From positions 1,097,401 through 1,161,400 of the forward strand of contig KN805372.1 of the NCBI GenBank assembly GCA_000818945.1: a stretch of DNA of 64,000 nt. The letters run 5' to 3'. The notes under the pieces were generated by a model. That model did not search any database, had not been told where the DNA came from, and saw nothing but the letters and a program-made list of their open reading frames with translations. The DNA comes from Schizochytrium sp. CCTCC M209059 (Eukaryota; Sar; Bigyra; Thraustochytrida; Thraustochytriidae). A program made the position numbers and the translations under genes. This document shows, piece by piece, positions 40,244-49,412 of the stretch (positions are counted from its first letter, which is position 1; every line of letters begins with the position of its first letter).

Positions 40244-40789
40244 AATTGCTGAGCTGAGCTGAGTTGAGCTGACCTGAGCATGTACTCCTTGCTCCCATTG
40301 GTCTAAACGGCGAACGTCTCGCATCGTCCTCCTTCTCCTTGACCCTTTTCCTTATTCTCCTCGACCCCATTATTTTGACGAAACAAACATGCAACGTCTT
40401 TTTTTTGTACCCCGAGATTTACATTTGCTCATTTTTCCAGGCTATCGATCGATCAATTGATCGATCGATCGATCGATCGATAGAACCTTGTCTCATCGAC
40501 GAAAACACGATGTTTATCAATGTATAGCTCGCTAAGGAAGAGTTGGAGCGCATACACTTGCAAGTTTGGGGAAAATGTTGGGCCGTACAAAGTCGAGCAT
40601 GACCACGTACGCACCTGAAACAAACAGGAACAGCCGACGAATGGGATATAATAGCAGTAGGCCTAGGCCTTGCTGTTAGTTATTAGTACATTCAAGAAGA
40701 CATGAAAATAGCAAAAGGAATCTGCAAAAAGTCAGTAGAGTCATTTATGTCAGTCAATTCTATCAAGCTAGTAAAAGCACACCTCGCCT
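40244..40789. other. Convergent 3' intergenic region with a GATC array
   Basis: Lies between the ends of the PSMG4-like and AFF-like genes. It holds GAGCT/GAGTT repeats just after the PSMG4 stop, an ATCG/GATC array at 40443-40482, and TAGGCCTAGGCCT at 40658-40670. No gene seen. Confidence 0.6.
40443..40482 (+). repeat. (ATCG)n array with imperfect palindrome
   Basis: GATC/ATCG units with one ATCAATTGAT interruption. The whole tract is close to self-complementary. Confidence 0.85.
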
Positions 40790-41767
40790 TCAAGAGAACC
40801 TTGTCGAGTCCTCCCGGATCGCCTGACGGGCAGCATCAACCGCGTCGAGCAAGTTCGTGGACGATCGCATGATTCCAATGTCCGGCAAAGCCCCCAGTGT
40901 TTCTTCGGCAAGTTCGGCAGAAACGTTGGCAATGTCTTCCTCTAGTTGCTCGGCACACTGCCAGAGCTCCATGCCAAGAACAGAGTCACGAGCTTCTGCA
41001 AGGACAAACGCCGATTGCTGCGTAAGGTGCGAGTGCTCTTCCGGCGTGACGTAAAATGCAGGGCTCTCCGTCGCGGAGACCTTGACACCCGTGCTGCGCA
41101 AGTGGTCCGCGCGCTGTATTTTAGCCTGAGTAGCGTCGATGCCCATCCAAACCTTGCTGAGCTTGTCTGCCTTGACGGCGAAGCGGGCCATGCGCGTGGT
41201 GGCAGCGAGACGGTGCGCAAGGGCTGCCGTAAACGCATATCGCCGCAAAAGACCGAGGTTGTGCCCATGCAAAGCCTTGCGGCACTTTGACAAACACCGC
41301 TTTGCAGAAAACTCCAAGAGCTCTGCGGTATTGCTCAAGAGCTCCACCTGTTTCTCCACGGGTGAATCCAGAATGTACAGCTGGCATGCCTCCATGCACT
41401 TTAGACTCGAACGAACATAGAGCATGTACTTGGCAGGCTCCTCAGTCTTGTCGCCGAGGTGCTTCAGTCGTCGGGCATCGGTCATGAGCGTGTCGAAATC
41501 TTGCTCGGGCCTTCGTTTTTTGTTCGCGAATGCTCGTCTGGGACCCACATTTGCCGCCACCGAAGCTCCGCCCGTCGAGGAGCTCGTGGATCTCGATCGT
41601 TTACGAGCGGGAGACGTTGTGGCCGAGGTGTTCGTCGTCGATGGCGTCGCTGCTGCCGGCTCTCCGTCATCGTCCAAGTCGCCAGGTTTCACGCCCGCCA
41701 GCTCGAGCAAGAGCTGCTCGAGCGGTCGTGACGGCTGAAATTTGCTCAGCGTCTTCTTCGAGCCCAT
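40790..41767 (-). CDS. AFF/AF4 C-terminal homology domain protein (super elongation complex-type scaffold)
   Basis: 325 residues from ATG 41767, the only credible ATG; the longer frame begins on TTG. A short N-terminus and a Thr/Ser-rich basic linker (ARKRSRS, possible nuclear signal) precede the domain at about residue 112. FDTLMTDARRLKHLGDK corresponds to the YLEEAKKLKHxAD entry of the AFF C-terminal homology domain. SSLKCMEACQLYI corresponds to its AALSFIECG, and the late helix ELWQCAEQLEED to its EIWDQAEQL. The final AARQAIREDSTRFS corresponds to its terminal GLHWLRQDA-like helix. In AFF1-4 this domain dimerises and nucleates the super elongation complex that brings P-TEFb to RNA polymerase II. 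This protein is far shorter than animal AFFs, and no P-TEFb-binding segment is recognisable by eye. Confidence 0.75.
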   Translation of the reverse strand: MGSKKTLSKFQPSRPLEQLLLELAGVKPGDLDDDGEPAAATPSTTNTSATTSPARKRSRSTSSSTGGASVAANVGPRRAFANKKRRPEQDFDTLMTDARRLKHLGDKTEEPAKYMLYVRSSLKCMEACQLYILDSPVEKQVELLSNTAELLEFSAKRCLSKCRKALHGHNLGLLRRYAFTAALAHRLAATTRMARFAVKADKLSKVWMGIDATQAKIQRADHLRSTGVKVSATESPAFYVTPEEHSHLTQQSAFVLAEARDSVLGMELWQCAEQLEEDIANVSAELAEETLGALPDIGIMRSSTNLLDAVDAARQAIREDSTRFS

Positions 41768-41968
41768 GGCGGCCACGGTCGTCGCCGCCGCCTCTGCTGC
41801 CTCCTCAATCCGCCTTGCGCGGCTGCGCGCGGGGGCCCTTCTCTTGCGCGAACGAGACCCTCCGCCTCGGCGTCCGTATGATAGTCGACGGGGCGGAGCG
41901 AACCTAAGCAAGGCTGAGCCAGGCAAAGCAAGCCACCTAAGCTCGCACGCCCCGCGGGGAGCGTGGGG

Positions 41969-42004
<36 letters not shown>

Positions 42005-43117
42005 TCCTTGGGACCCGCTCCGCGCTGCCCTGCCCTGCCCTGCCCTGCCCTGCCTTGCGCCGCGCCGCGCCGTCGTCAGGCTGCCTCCCGCGCTGTCCTG
42101 CCTGGCCCGAGGCTTGGCTTGTTTTTTTTTTGCCTTGCCTCGCTCTCTCCTCTCTCTCTGTGTCTGTGTGTCTCTCGTAGCCGCGACTCGACTCGACTCG
42201 ACTCGACCCTTGCAGGCTGTTGCGCAAGTGCGCCAAAGACGAATGTCCAAGTCGCGCCGCCCCGGTTACAAGTCGGACGTTTGGCTTACAAATGAACGAC
42301 TGTTCCAGGCGCTGCAGTGCGCTCGAGAACGCCTCGCGCGACACGAACTTCATCACCGTCATGATCATCATCACGGACTGTCAGCAGACAGCTGCAGGCA
42401 GCCAACGCGTTGCACCTCTTTCGAATCTTGACCTCGTCGCTCAGGAACATGCAGAGCTGCGACAGCTGCACCGCGGTGACGAGCGCGAGGCACCGAAAAG
42501 CCTCGCTCGCCCCTTCGCTTTCACGCGGCGCGGAAATCGACCGGATATCCGGGACAAGTGATCCTCGTCTCCCGGAAATCCAGTCTTTGGATCGCGAGGT
42601 GGCGGCTGCCGTGGCGTGCCGGCGTCCACTTGACGAGGGGAATGGGCCACTTGCCGAGACGAAAGTTCGACTTGCAGGCTGCCATTGCGCAGTTGCAGGA
42701 TCCTCTTCCGCACCCTCAGCGCTCCTTCTTTCTCCAAGGTTGGACGGGCGCAGGAGCGACGGCAGCAAGTTCGAGACGGAGAGCGCGAGCGTGCAGGCGA
42801 GAGCGCGGAGACGCGGGTGTCTGCGCGCGCGAGGGAGGCGGAGAGACGAGGGCCGCGCGGGAGGAAGAGTCAGCTGCGCAGCGGCGGCCCCGCACGCGCG
42901 CGGGGCGCCTGCAAAGACGGGGAACGCAGCCGGGAAGCGCAGCGCGCGGCATGCGCAAAAGGCGCCGCGGCGCGCGAGTCCACAACGAGCCGCCAGCGAC
43001 GCGAAAGCCGCGAAAGCCGAGGACGCCGGCATCGCCGCCGCCTCAAACACCACTGCCGCAACCGCTCCTGGCGCCTCACGTAAGTCGGGCAGAGCTCGAA
43101 GCTCCCAACCCGCTATC
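41768..43117. promoter_or_regulatory. Divergent region between AFF-like and tyrosine phosphatase genes
   Basis: 1.35 kb between two head-to-head starts. It contains GCCT (41967-42002) and CCCTG (42028-42055) arrays near the AFF-like start. Both strands are open for long distances at 42250-43120. An ATG at 42452 is in frame with the phosphatase, but the intervening peptide is Arg/Ala/Ser filler. A minus-strand peptide around 42290-42480 is moderately helical (AFRCLALVTAVQLSQLC), and I cannot decide whether a small gene lies there. Confidence 0.45.
41967..42056 (+). repeat. (GCCT)n and (CCCTG)n arrays
   Basis: Nine GCCT units, a 25-base interruption, then five CCCTG units, in the leader region of the AFF-like gene. 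Confidence 0.88.
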
Positions 43118-43141
43118 ATGACCGAAAATGGCAGCCACCGT

Positions 43142-43177
<36 letters not shown>

Positions 43178-44305
43178 AGCCCCTCCGTGACGCTTGGCCT
43201 TTTGCCTCCGACTGAGCAGGTTCGAAAAGCGGTCAGGGTCGACGAATTTGGCGCCCACGCGCGAGCGCTCGCGGCTTCAGAGACCGGTTTTCAAAAAGAA
43301 TTCATGGACGCTCGAAGCGAGGTGCTCTGTGCCCCCGGATATCGCGAGCGTCTCACCAAGACCGTGCCCCACGTTCGCGCGTGCAACAGGTATGCAGACA
43401 TTGTCTGCCTCGAGGACACCCGTGTCAAACTCGCCACACAGTCAGAACACGATTATATCAATGCAAGCTGGGTCCGTCTGCAAGGGTTGCCAGACGTCCA
43501 ATACATTGCCGCGCAGGCGCCGCTCGAGCACACCTTTGACGCCTTTTGGCGCATGGTCTGGGAAAATCGCGCGCCTTTGGTGCTCATGCTCACCCCGTGG
43601 GTGGAGCAGGCCCACGGGCGCTCACGGGTAAAGGCAGAACGTTATCTTCCTCTTGAACAAGACGACGTGCAAGTCTGCGACACTTTTGAAGTTCGGTGTC
43701 TCATGCTCAATGAAAGCGACTTTGACCAAGGCATCTCGGTCCGAAAGCTTTCTCTCAAGTCGCTCGCTTCGTCAGCCCCACCGCGAACCGTGTACCATGT
43801 CCACTATACGAAGTGGCCCGACTTTGGCTGCGTCAAGGACCTCGAGCCTTATCTACACCTGCACGCCATTGTTCGCAAGTATACCGCACAGTCTTGCGCT
43901 GAGTCCGAAGAGGCGTCTTTCTCGGATGCGGACGTTGCGGAGCAGTCTGGCGGTTCAGGACTAACCCCGATTGTTACCCATTGCAGCGCTGGCATCGGGC
44001 GCACAGGGACCTACATTGCCATCGATGCCATCCTTGCCTGGATTGCAGAGCGTGTCAGGGAGGCGCCCTCTGAGCCTGCGACATTGGATGTCCTTGACGT
44101 TTTTAAGCAGTTGCGCAACCATCGGCCTGGAATGGTATTCACCTTTGAGCAGTACGCCATGGTGTATCAGGTAATTTATTTCGCGCTCTTCGGAACCTCG
44201 CTCTCCGACGCTGCCGAGCCGGATGCCAAAACTTCGTTGGAGTCTTTTGCAGGGATGGACGACGCCGACATTTATCGCGCAAAGCTCGGATCACCGTCCT
44301 CCTGA
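43118..44305 (+). CDS. Classical protein tyrosine phosphatase
   Basis: 395 residues from ATG 43118. The frame is open upstream (ATG 42452), but that part is low-complexity. After a GCA-encoded polyAla run, one PTP catalytic domain fills the protein. It has NRYADIVCLEDTRVKL (phosphotyrosine loop region), DYINASWV, QAPLEHTFDAFWRMVW, the WPD loop KWPDFG, the P-loop HCSAGIGRTG with catalytic Cys289 and its Arg, and a Q-loop region QLRNHRPGMVFTFEQY. All catalytic residues expected for an active cysteine phosphatase are present. There is no transmembrane or targeting domain, so it is predicted to be cytosolic. Tyrosine-specific signalling implies tyrosine phosphorylation in this organism. Confidence 0.93.
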
Positions 44306-44999
44306 CCGATGAGCTGTACGTAATTTTCTTTTCAGATCGAGCAAGCATAGGCCACGGACGCATGTGCGGCCCAAGCAGCTCTTCTTTCTACCCCCTTTCC
44401 TGGGATGGCAGTGTAGAGCATCTGGGCTGTGTCTGTGTGCCGACGTCAACTCGGTTCTTTCTCATTTACCAGGCGATGTTCGCGCAGCGAGAGCCTTGCT
44501 GGCACGGCACAACTCTTGCGACGAAGCATCCATGCATTTCCATCATCAGCGTATTAGTTAGTATTACCATATTCTTGCGCGCGCTGATCAGTTTCCTTTC
44601 TTTTTTGTGTTCGCTTTTGCTTGGTTGACAGTGCTAGTTTGTTCGCTTGTCCAGATTAGATTTGAATGACCGAAGTTTATCGCAGGCAAGATTTACCGGC
44701 ATGTGATGTTGTTTCAACTTTCTTTGCTACAGTTTGCTCACATCGAGGGTGCGTGCTCCCTTTCAGCTCGCATATCCAGATGTCATTTCTTCCTCGAAGT
44801 GGGAAAAAGGGCTTTGGAGGCGTCGCTGATGTATACTATATAGATCTTTCCTTACAGACGGAGCAGAGCAGGCAGAGCAGAAAGTAACATCATTTTACTT
44901 TTTCTTTAGAGGGGGGCGGTGGTGTGATCTGACTACATGGTTGGTTAGTTTAAATGGCTGGTCTCTCGCTCGAACGGCTCAGGTCATGCATGCAGCTCA
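44306..44999. other. Convergent 3' intergenic region
   Basis: Spacer between the phosphatase stop and the Tudor-like gene stop. Mixed composition with scattered TTTCTTT tracts. The short frames present have no recognisable features and overlap on both strands. Confidence 0.6.
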
Positions 45000-46577
45000 T
45001 CAGTCGCGGCCATACTTGTATTCGACCTTCACGAGAGGACACATGTCATACTGTTCGATGTGCTCCCGGGTCAGCTCGTATCCTAGCGCGACGAGCTCGC
45101 GGATTTGCTTGCTACGAAGAATACTCGCCTCCATAGCTTGACGCTCGAGCATCTTGTTGCGTAGGCGCCGAAAATTGTTGCTCGTGTGCAGATACAATTG
45201 CTTACGAATGCGTGGATCAAGTGTGCCTGCCGGAACGATGGGCCGCCAGAACCGGTTCACGCGAAGACAGAGCTCTTCGAGTCGCGTCTTGGATGTGGCG
45301 TTATCGCGCGATGATTGCTGATGCAGCGCGTCCACGAGAACCTTGTGCGTTTGGCTGTGCTCGACCTCAAACTTGCGAGCAAGGTCCATGCGTTCCATGT
45401 TTTGCAGCTGAATTTGCGCAACAAGAGAGGCCGGACCGCCTCGTGTCGTGCTTGAACGCACGCGTCTCGGGCCAAGGACAGTAGAATCTCGAGTCAGCGA
45501 GTCGCAGCTTGCGTCTCGAACAACCTGTTCCACAACCTTTTCCACAGCCTGTGGCGGCTCATGGCGAGCACTACGAATTTGCTTTAGGCTTTCCGTGGTG
45601 CGCGCTTGCTTCAGAGGCATCTCGGTCTCCACCTTTGACAATTGCTGCTGCTGCTGCTGCTTCTTTGCCAGCTTGATTTTCTTCTTTTTTGAGTCAAGGT
45701 CATGGTTTGCGGTGGAAAGCACAGGAGAAATCGACCTCGGAGACGACGTCTCAAGTTTGCGCTTTGGTGGGTCGCGCCTTGGCACGGCCACTTCCTTCTT
45801 CTCTTGCTGTTGAGGCACGACCGGACCGGTCGTGGAAGTTGGAGTGTCAGGGCTGGGAGCAGCTCCAGGCCTCGGCGGCGTTGCGTGAGCCTGCTTTTGA
45901 TGTTGTTCCTTGGTGCGCATTGAAGGAGGCGGCGGGGTTGATGCCCGGTATGCTGCTCGAATATCCGAAGGCGTGCTTTGAACGTGCGGGGGCGTTGACG
46001 GCACGGTCAGCTCCGTTGGGGCAGGCTTTTGTTGCGCCTTGGGGGTCATTTTCGTGCTCAATTTCGGCGCCCGGACCTGAGCCTGTGTCTGACTCTGCTG
46101 GTAATCAGCGTAAAAGTCGCGTTCCTTGACGGGACGTTGTGCCTGAAAGAGGATATCCGCCGAGCTGTGCATGTACTGTGGATGGACGCGCTTTTCGCTG
46201 CCGCCCAGCACGTAGCTGATTGCAAAGGATCCATCCATATTGCACCGCGTGATTTTTCCCACGCCACCAGGCTTATTGATGCCGGGCCAGGTTCGAGACT
46301 CGACGTGAACGACGTCGCCGACGACGAATCTGGGCGGCTGGGGCACCGCAGCCTTTTCCTTGTCCTTGTCATTTTCCTTGCGGGTCATCTCGTCAGTCTT
46401 GGGAGTATACTGTGTTTGTGTCTGTGTCTGTGCCTGTTTTAGCGTCGGGCTCAGCGACTGTTGCTTCATCTTGCGCCCCTCCGCGTCCTCTTCGTATGTT
46501 CCTTGCGGTGGTGGCGTCGCGCAGGCGTACGGATGACCCGCCACGACCCTCGTCGAGTTCGCCCGGATCGGCGCCAT
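45000..46577 (-). CDS. Tudor-like domain nuclear protein
   Basis: 525 residues from ATG 46577. The frame also has an ATG at 47141, but that extension translates repeat-rich leader DNA. At about 82-136 a small beta-barrel signature is visible: RFVVGDVVHVESRTWPGINKPGGVGKI followed by SYVLGGSEKRVHPQYM. This is typical of Tudor/chromo-barrel-type readers seen in chromatin proteins. The middle is disordered, Gln/Pro/Lys-rich, with a bipartite-looking basic cluster (SKKKKIKLAKK) for nuclear import and a Q-run. The C-terminal about 130 residues are helical and ordered (RLEELCLRVNRFWRPIVP to the end at VEYKYGRD) and resemble no domain I can name. A chromatin-associated role is inferred from the reader and nuclear signal. 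Confidence 0.7.
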   Translation of the reverse strand: MAPIRANSTRVVAGHPYACATPPPQGTYEEDAEGRKMKQQSLSPTLKQAQTQTQTQYTPKTDEMTRKENDKDKEKAAVPQPPRFVVGDVVHVESRTWPGINKPGGVGKITRCNMDGSFAISYVLGGSEKRVHPQYMHSSADILFQAQRPVKERDFYADYQQSQTQAQVRAPKLSTKMTPKAQQKPAPTELTVPSTPPHVQSTPSDIRAAYRASTPPPPSMRTKEQHQKQAHATPPRPGAAPSPDTPTSTTGPVVPQQQEKKEVAVPRRDPPKRKLETSSPRSISPVLSTANHDLDSKKKKIKLAKKQQQQQQLSKVETEMPLKQARTTESLKQIRSARHEPPQAVEKVVEQVVRDASCDSLTRDSTVLGPRRVRSSTTRGGPASLVAQIQLQNMERMDLARKFEVEHSQTHKVLVDALHQQSSRDNATSKTRLEELCLRVNRFWRPIVPAGTLDPRIRKQLYLHTSNNFRRLRNKMLERQAMEASILRSKQIRELVALGYELTREHIEQYDMCPLVKVEYKYGRD

Positions 46578-47681
46578 CCTGGCACGAAGCAGCAACTCAA
46601 CACGGCTTGCCACGCGGTGGGGCAGACCGGGGCTGCAACGCAGCTCGGCGGCGCGGGACTCGGCTTGGCCTGGCTTGGCTCGACTCGCGATTGGCTTCGC
46701 AGACTCGGCTTGCGCGCCTCTCGTTTCTCGTCTGGAAGCCCAAAGGGACGCGGCGCGATTTTTCCCATCGCGGTTTTTTCCCCTCGACGTCGTGACAGTT
46801 AGGCCTGTATACACCGTGACGTAGTGGAGGCCGCAGGCGAGGCCTCGGCCTGTCAAGCCTCCGGGCGGGACCTCGCTCCCATCAAGCTTTGGCGGGGCGC
46901 AGGGAATAATATCCTGCGAGGCGAGAGGCGAGGCGAGGCGAGGCAGAGCTGAGCTGAGCTGAGCTGAGAAGAGATGGATAGGCCCACAACGGAAGATGCT
47001 TCTTGCATGACCCGGATACGGGTTGCAGTGACGAGGCGAAAACATCGCGCGGATCGGGGCAAACAGAGGCGACGCACTTCCGTCGCAACTTGCAAAGAGA
47101 GGAGTAAGATGATGGTGTGCAGCGCAGCCATGGCAGATCATTTACGCCAAGAAGGGTACTGACCCATTATCCACAGAGACCTAGCTAGCTAGCTAGCTAG
47201 CTAGCCAGCTGGGTTGCTGCAGATGCATGGAAACAGACTTTTCAACCCACTTGCGCGGCAGCGACAGGCCGCACGGCCAAAAAAAAAGAACGACGACGTG
47301 TGTCAGCACGATAAATCATTTATTGTTAGGCCCTTGATCCAACAAGTGAATGGCTTGCAAGGTTTGCGACTGCATGCAGACACGACGACAAAGGCTGCAC
47401 AAACTCACTTTTGCGGTGACTGCAACCCCCAAAAAAGCGAAAAGAGTGAGAGAGTTGGATGATCGCACGCGGAGAAATGAAGTGGTACAGGGGCTGGCAA
47501 AACGTACGCTCGTCGGCACGCACGCTATTCGGGCACCTAGTTGCTCGAGGTCAGGCCAAAACGAATGGTCACAACAAACAGCCTGGCGAGCGGCGAGTCG
47601 CTCGATGGCGTAAGCCTCCGAGCAACTTCATCGCGGGAACGACCACATGGACATGGCCATAGGGCTGTTTTGCAGCACACT
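46578..47681. other. Spacer with GCTA and GAGCT arrays
   Basis: Lies upstream of the Tudor-like gene and downstream of the PUS1-like gene. TTAGGCCTG occurs at about 46799-46807, about 225 bases before ATG 46577. GAGCT units occupy 46946-46968 and a GCTA array 47184-47208. No gene seen. Confidence 0.55.
47184..47208 (+). repeat. (GCTA)n array
   Basis: About six GCTA units, matching the array at 37.7 kb. Confidence 0.9.
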
Positions 47682-49412
47682 TCAAAATCTTGCGGATGAT
47701 GATGCAGAGCGGGGCAGATCGCGATCAAAGTCGCCATCATCGGCTGAACTCGACCGCACAGAACCCTGCTGCTCTTCAGACACGACAGGACGCGAGTGCT
47801 TGGCGAGAAACTCGGGAACCTCGTGGTTCCGTCGCGAGCGCCACTCCCGATAGCGCTCTAGTGAGTTTTCGATGATCTCTGGGCCAAAGTTGGGCGCGTA
47901 AACAGAATCAAAGAGCCCGATGAAGCTTTGCCAGAGCGCCGGAGAATTGACGTGGCTCCTAAGAACCTTGTTGACCTGGGTTCGGTAAAACTCATTCGTC
48001 TGCTGCTCGACAACATCGAAACGAAGGCGGTTGCTCGCGTGGTCGCTGGGACGCAGTGGATTGAAGGCCGTCTTGGCAAGGACGAGGGTCTCGGAGGGCA
48101 CCGCGGGGAAGCGAATGCGCACGGGCGGGGCCATGAGCACCTCGGCAAAGACTGGCGGCGCGCCAATCCGCGTCATGCAGATGGCCGTGCCAATGAGGTG
48201 CCGAATCTGGTTGATCATGAAGGAGTTGGCTGTGATCTCGAATCGAATCGCCGGAGGGTCCTCCGGGGACAGATGGACTGCGTTCACCTTGAAACTCTCT
48301 ACGTGGCGGTAGTGAGCTGAGGTGACCTGGTCCGACGACGACTGCGTGTCGAGCCAGCGAAGCGAAGAGAGCTTGTTGCGGTTTTCGTGCGATGATGCGT
48401 GAGCATCGCCGTCCGCCCCTGCGTTGGCACCGGATACATGCGCATCATCATCATCGTCATCGTCGCTTCCGTCGTCATAGTCATCGTCGTCGTCGTCATT
48501 GTAGCGTCGTCGTTGCCTATTCCTCGACGCCTCATAAAAGTAGTCTGCGTCGCGTCGATGGTGGACGCGATACTTGCGACTTTGCTGGTCTGCGTTCGGT
48601 CGTTCAAACTCTTCGTAATCCTCGTACTCTTTGGAATTAACGTCCGCGCGCGAGCCACCCTGATTCTCTGCCAGCCTCGAGCGTGCACGTCGCCAGCCTC
48701 GGCGGTGGCCGTGCCGATACTGGTAGAAAGATCGTTTGGTGAAATTGTGAAAGGCGCGATTGCCAATGAACTTGTTGAGAATTTCCTGCAAGGAATCGAG
48801 CTTGGCAGCGTCGCTTGAGCTCCCGTCCATGCCGATAATCCATCCGGGCATGTAATAGTGGTAGGTCCGGGACTTGCAAAAGGTCCGTGCCTGAAAGCTC
48901 TTGGTCACGCGCTGGACAGAGAACACACGCACGTCCTCCGGGAGGTGCACGTTGATGCTCTTGGCCAACTCGAGGCCGTACGGGTCGTCTAACCAGGGGT
49001 TTTCGCTCTGCAAAAGCATGTCGCCACCGACAACATTGCCCACTGCGTGTGCTCCCTTATCTGTGCGGCTGCTGCGGGTCCACCCGAGTTTGTATGGCCG
49101 TCGCATGTTGGCACCGCTGATGCCGCCGCTCTGGTACAGCGCCTCCATCAGAGTTTCCTCTACGGTTCCAGGGTACTGCATATTAAATTGGCTTCCCTTG
49201 TAGTTGGACCCCACGTAGCCGTGGAAAATTGCCACGCGCCGCTTTTTTGGCGCCACGGAGACCTCGCCGCCGGCGATGCCGCACCCGATGCAGTGCTTGT
49301 CATTCTCGTCGAACCACGCACTCAGCGCGCGCACCCCACGCTGCGTTTCCGTGCGCTGTACCCTCAAAAAGCGCACGGGCCTTCCGGCCGCCGCGCCCAC
49401 GATGGACATCAT
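47682..49412 (-). CDS. TruA/PUS1-family tRNA pseudouridine synthase, probably mitochondrial
   Basis: 576 residues from ATG 49412 (two consecutive ATGs; the frame beyond starts on TTG). Residues 1-33 are basic, hydrophobic and free of acids until a QRGVRALSAW cleavage-like end, which suggests a mitochondrial presequence. The enzyme core shows VAIFHGYVGSNYKGSQ, the catalytic SSRTDKGAHA (Asp118), the RTYHYYMP strand, and the C-terminal FEITANSFMINQIRHLIG motif of PUS1/PUS3-type TruA enzymes. A long insertion of about 130 residues, rich in Arg, Asp and Tyr with two Asp runs, separates the two halves of the domain. That insertion is unusual and probably disordered. The expected reaction is U to pseudouridine in tRNA anticodon-region positions, and possibly in other RNAs. 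Confidence 0.88.
   Translation of the reverse strand: MMSIVGAAAGRPVRFLRVQRTETQRGVRALSAWFDENDKHCIGCGIAGGEVSVAPKKRRVAIFHGYVGSNYKGSQFNMQYPGTVEETLMEALYQSGGISGANMRRPYKLGWTRSSRTDKGAHAVGNVVGGDMLLQSENPWLDDPYGLELAKSINVHLPEDVRVFSVQRVTKSFQARTFCKSRTYHYYMPGWIIGMDGSSSDAAKLDSLQEILNKFIGNRAFHNFTKRSFYQYRHGHRRGWRRARSRLAENQGGSRADVNSKEYEDYEEFERPNADQQSRKYRVHHRRDADYFYEASRNRQRRRYNDDDDDDYDDGSDDDDDDDAHVSGANAGADGDAHASSHENRNKLSSLRWLDTQSSSDQVTSAHYRHVESFKVNAVHLSPEDPPAIRFEITANSFMINQIRHLIGTAICMTRIGAPPVFAEVLMAPPVRIRFPAVPSETLVLAKTAFNPLRPSDHASNRLRFDVVEQQTNEFYRTQVNKVLRSHVNSPALWQSFIGLFDSVYAPNFGPEIIENSLERYREWRSRRNHEVPEFLAKHSRPVVSEEQQGSVRSSSADDGDFDRDLPRSASSSARF

Noticed and set aside
42452..43117. Extended N-terminus of the tyrosine phosphatase from ATG 42452
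   Set aside because: It adds about 220 residues of Arg/Ala/Ser-rich sequence in a presumed divergent promoter. I cannot exclude it, but ATG 43118 begins the protein more credibly.
42286..43119. Minus-strand frame opposite the phosphatase leader
   Set aside because: A short stretch looks helical but most of the frame is filler, and no family or clean start could be found.
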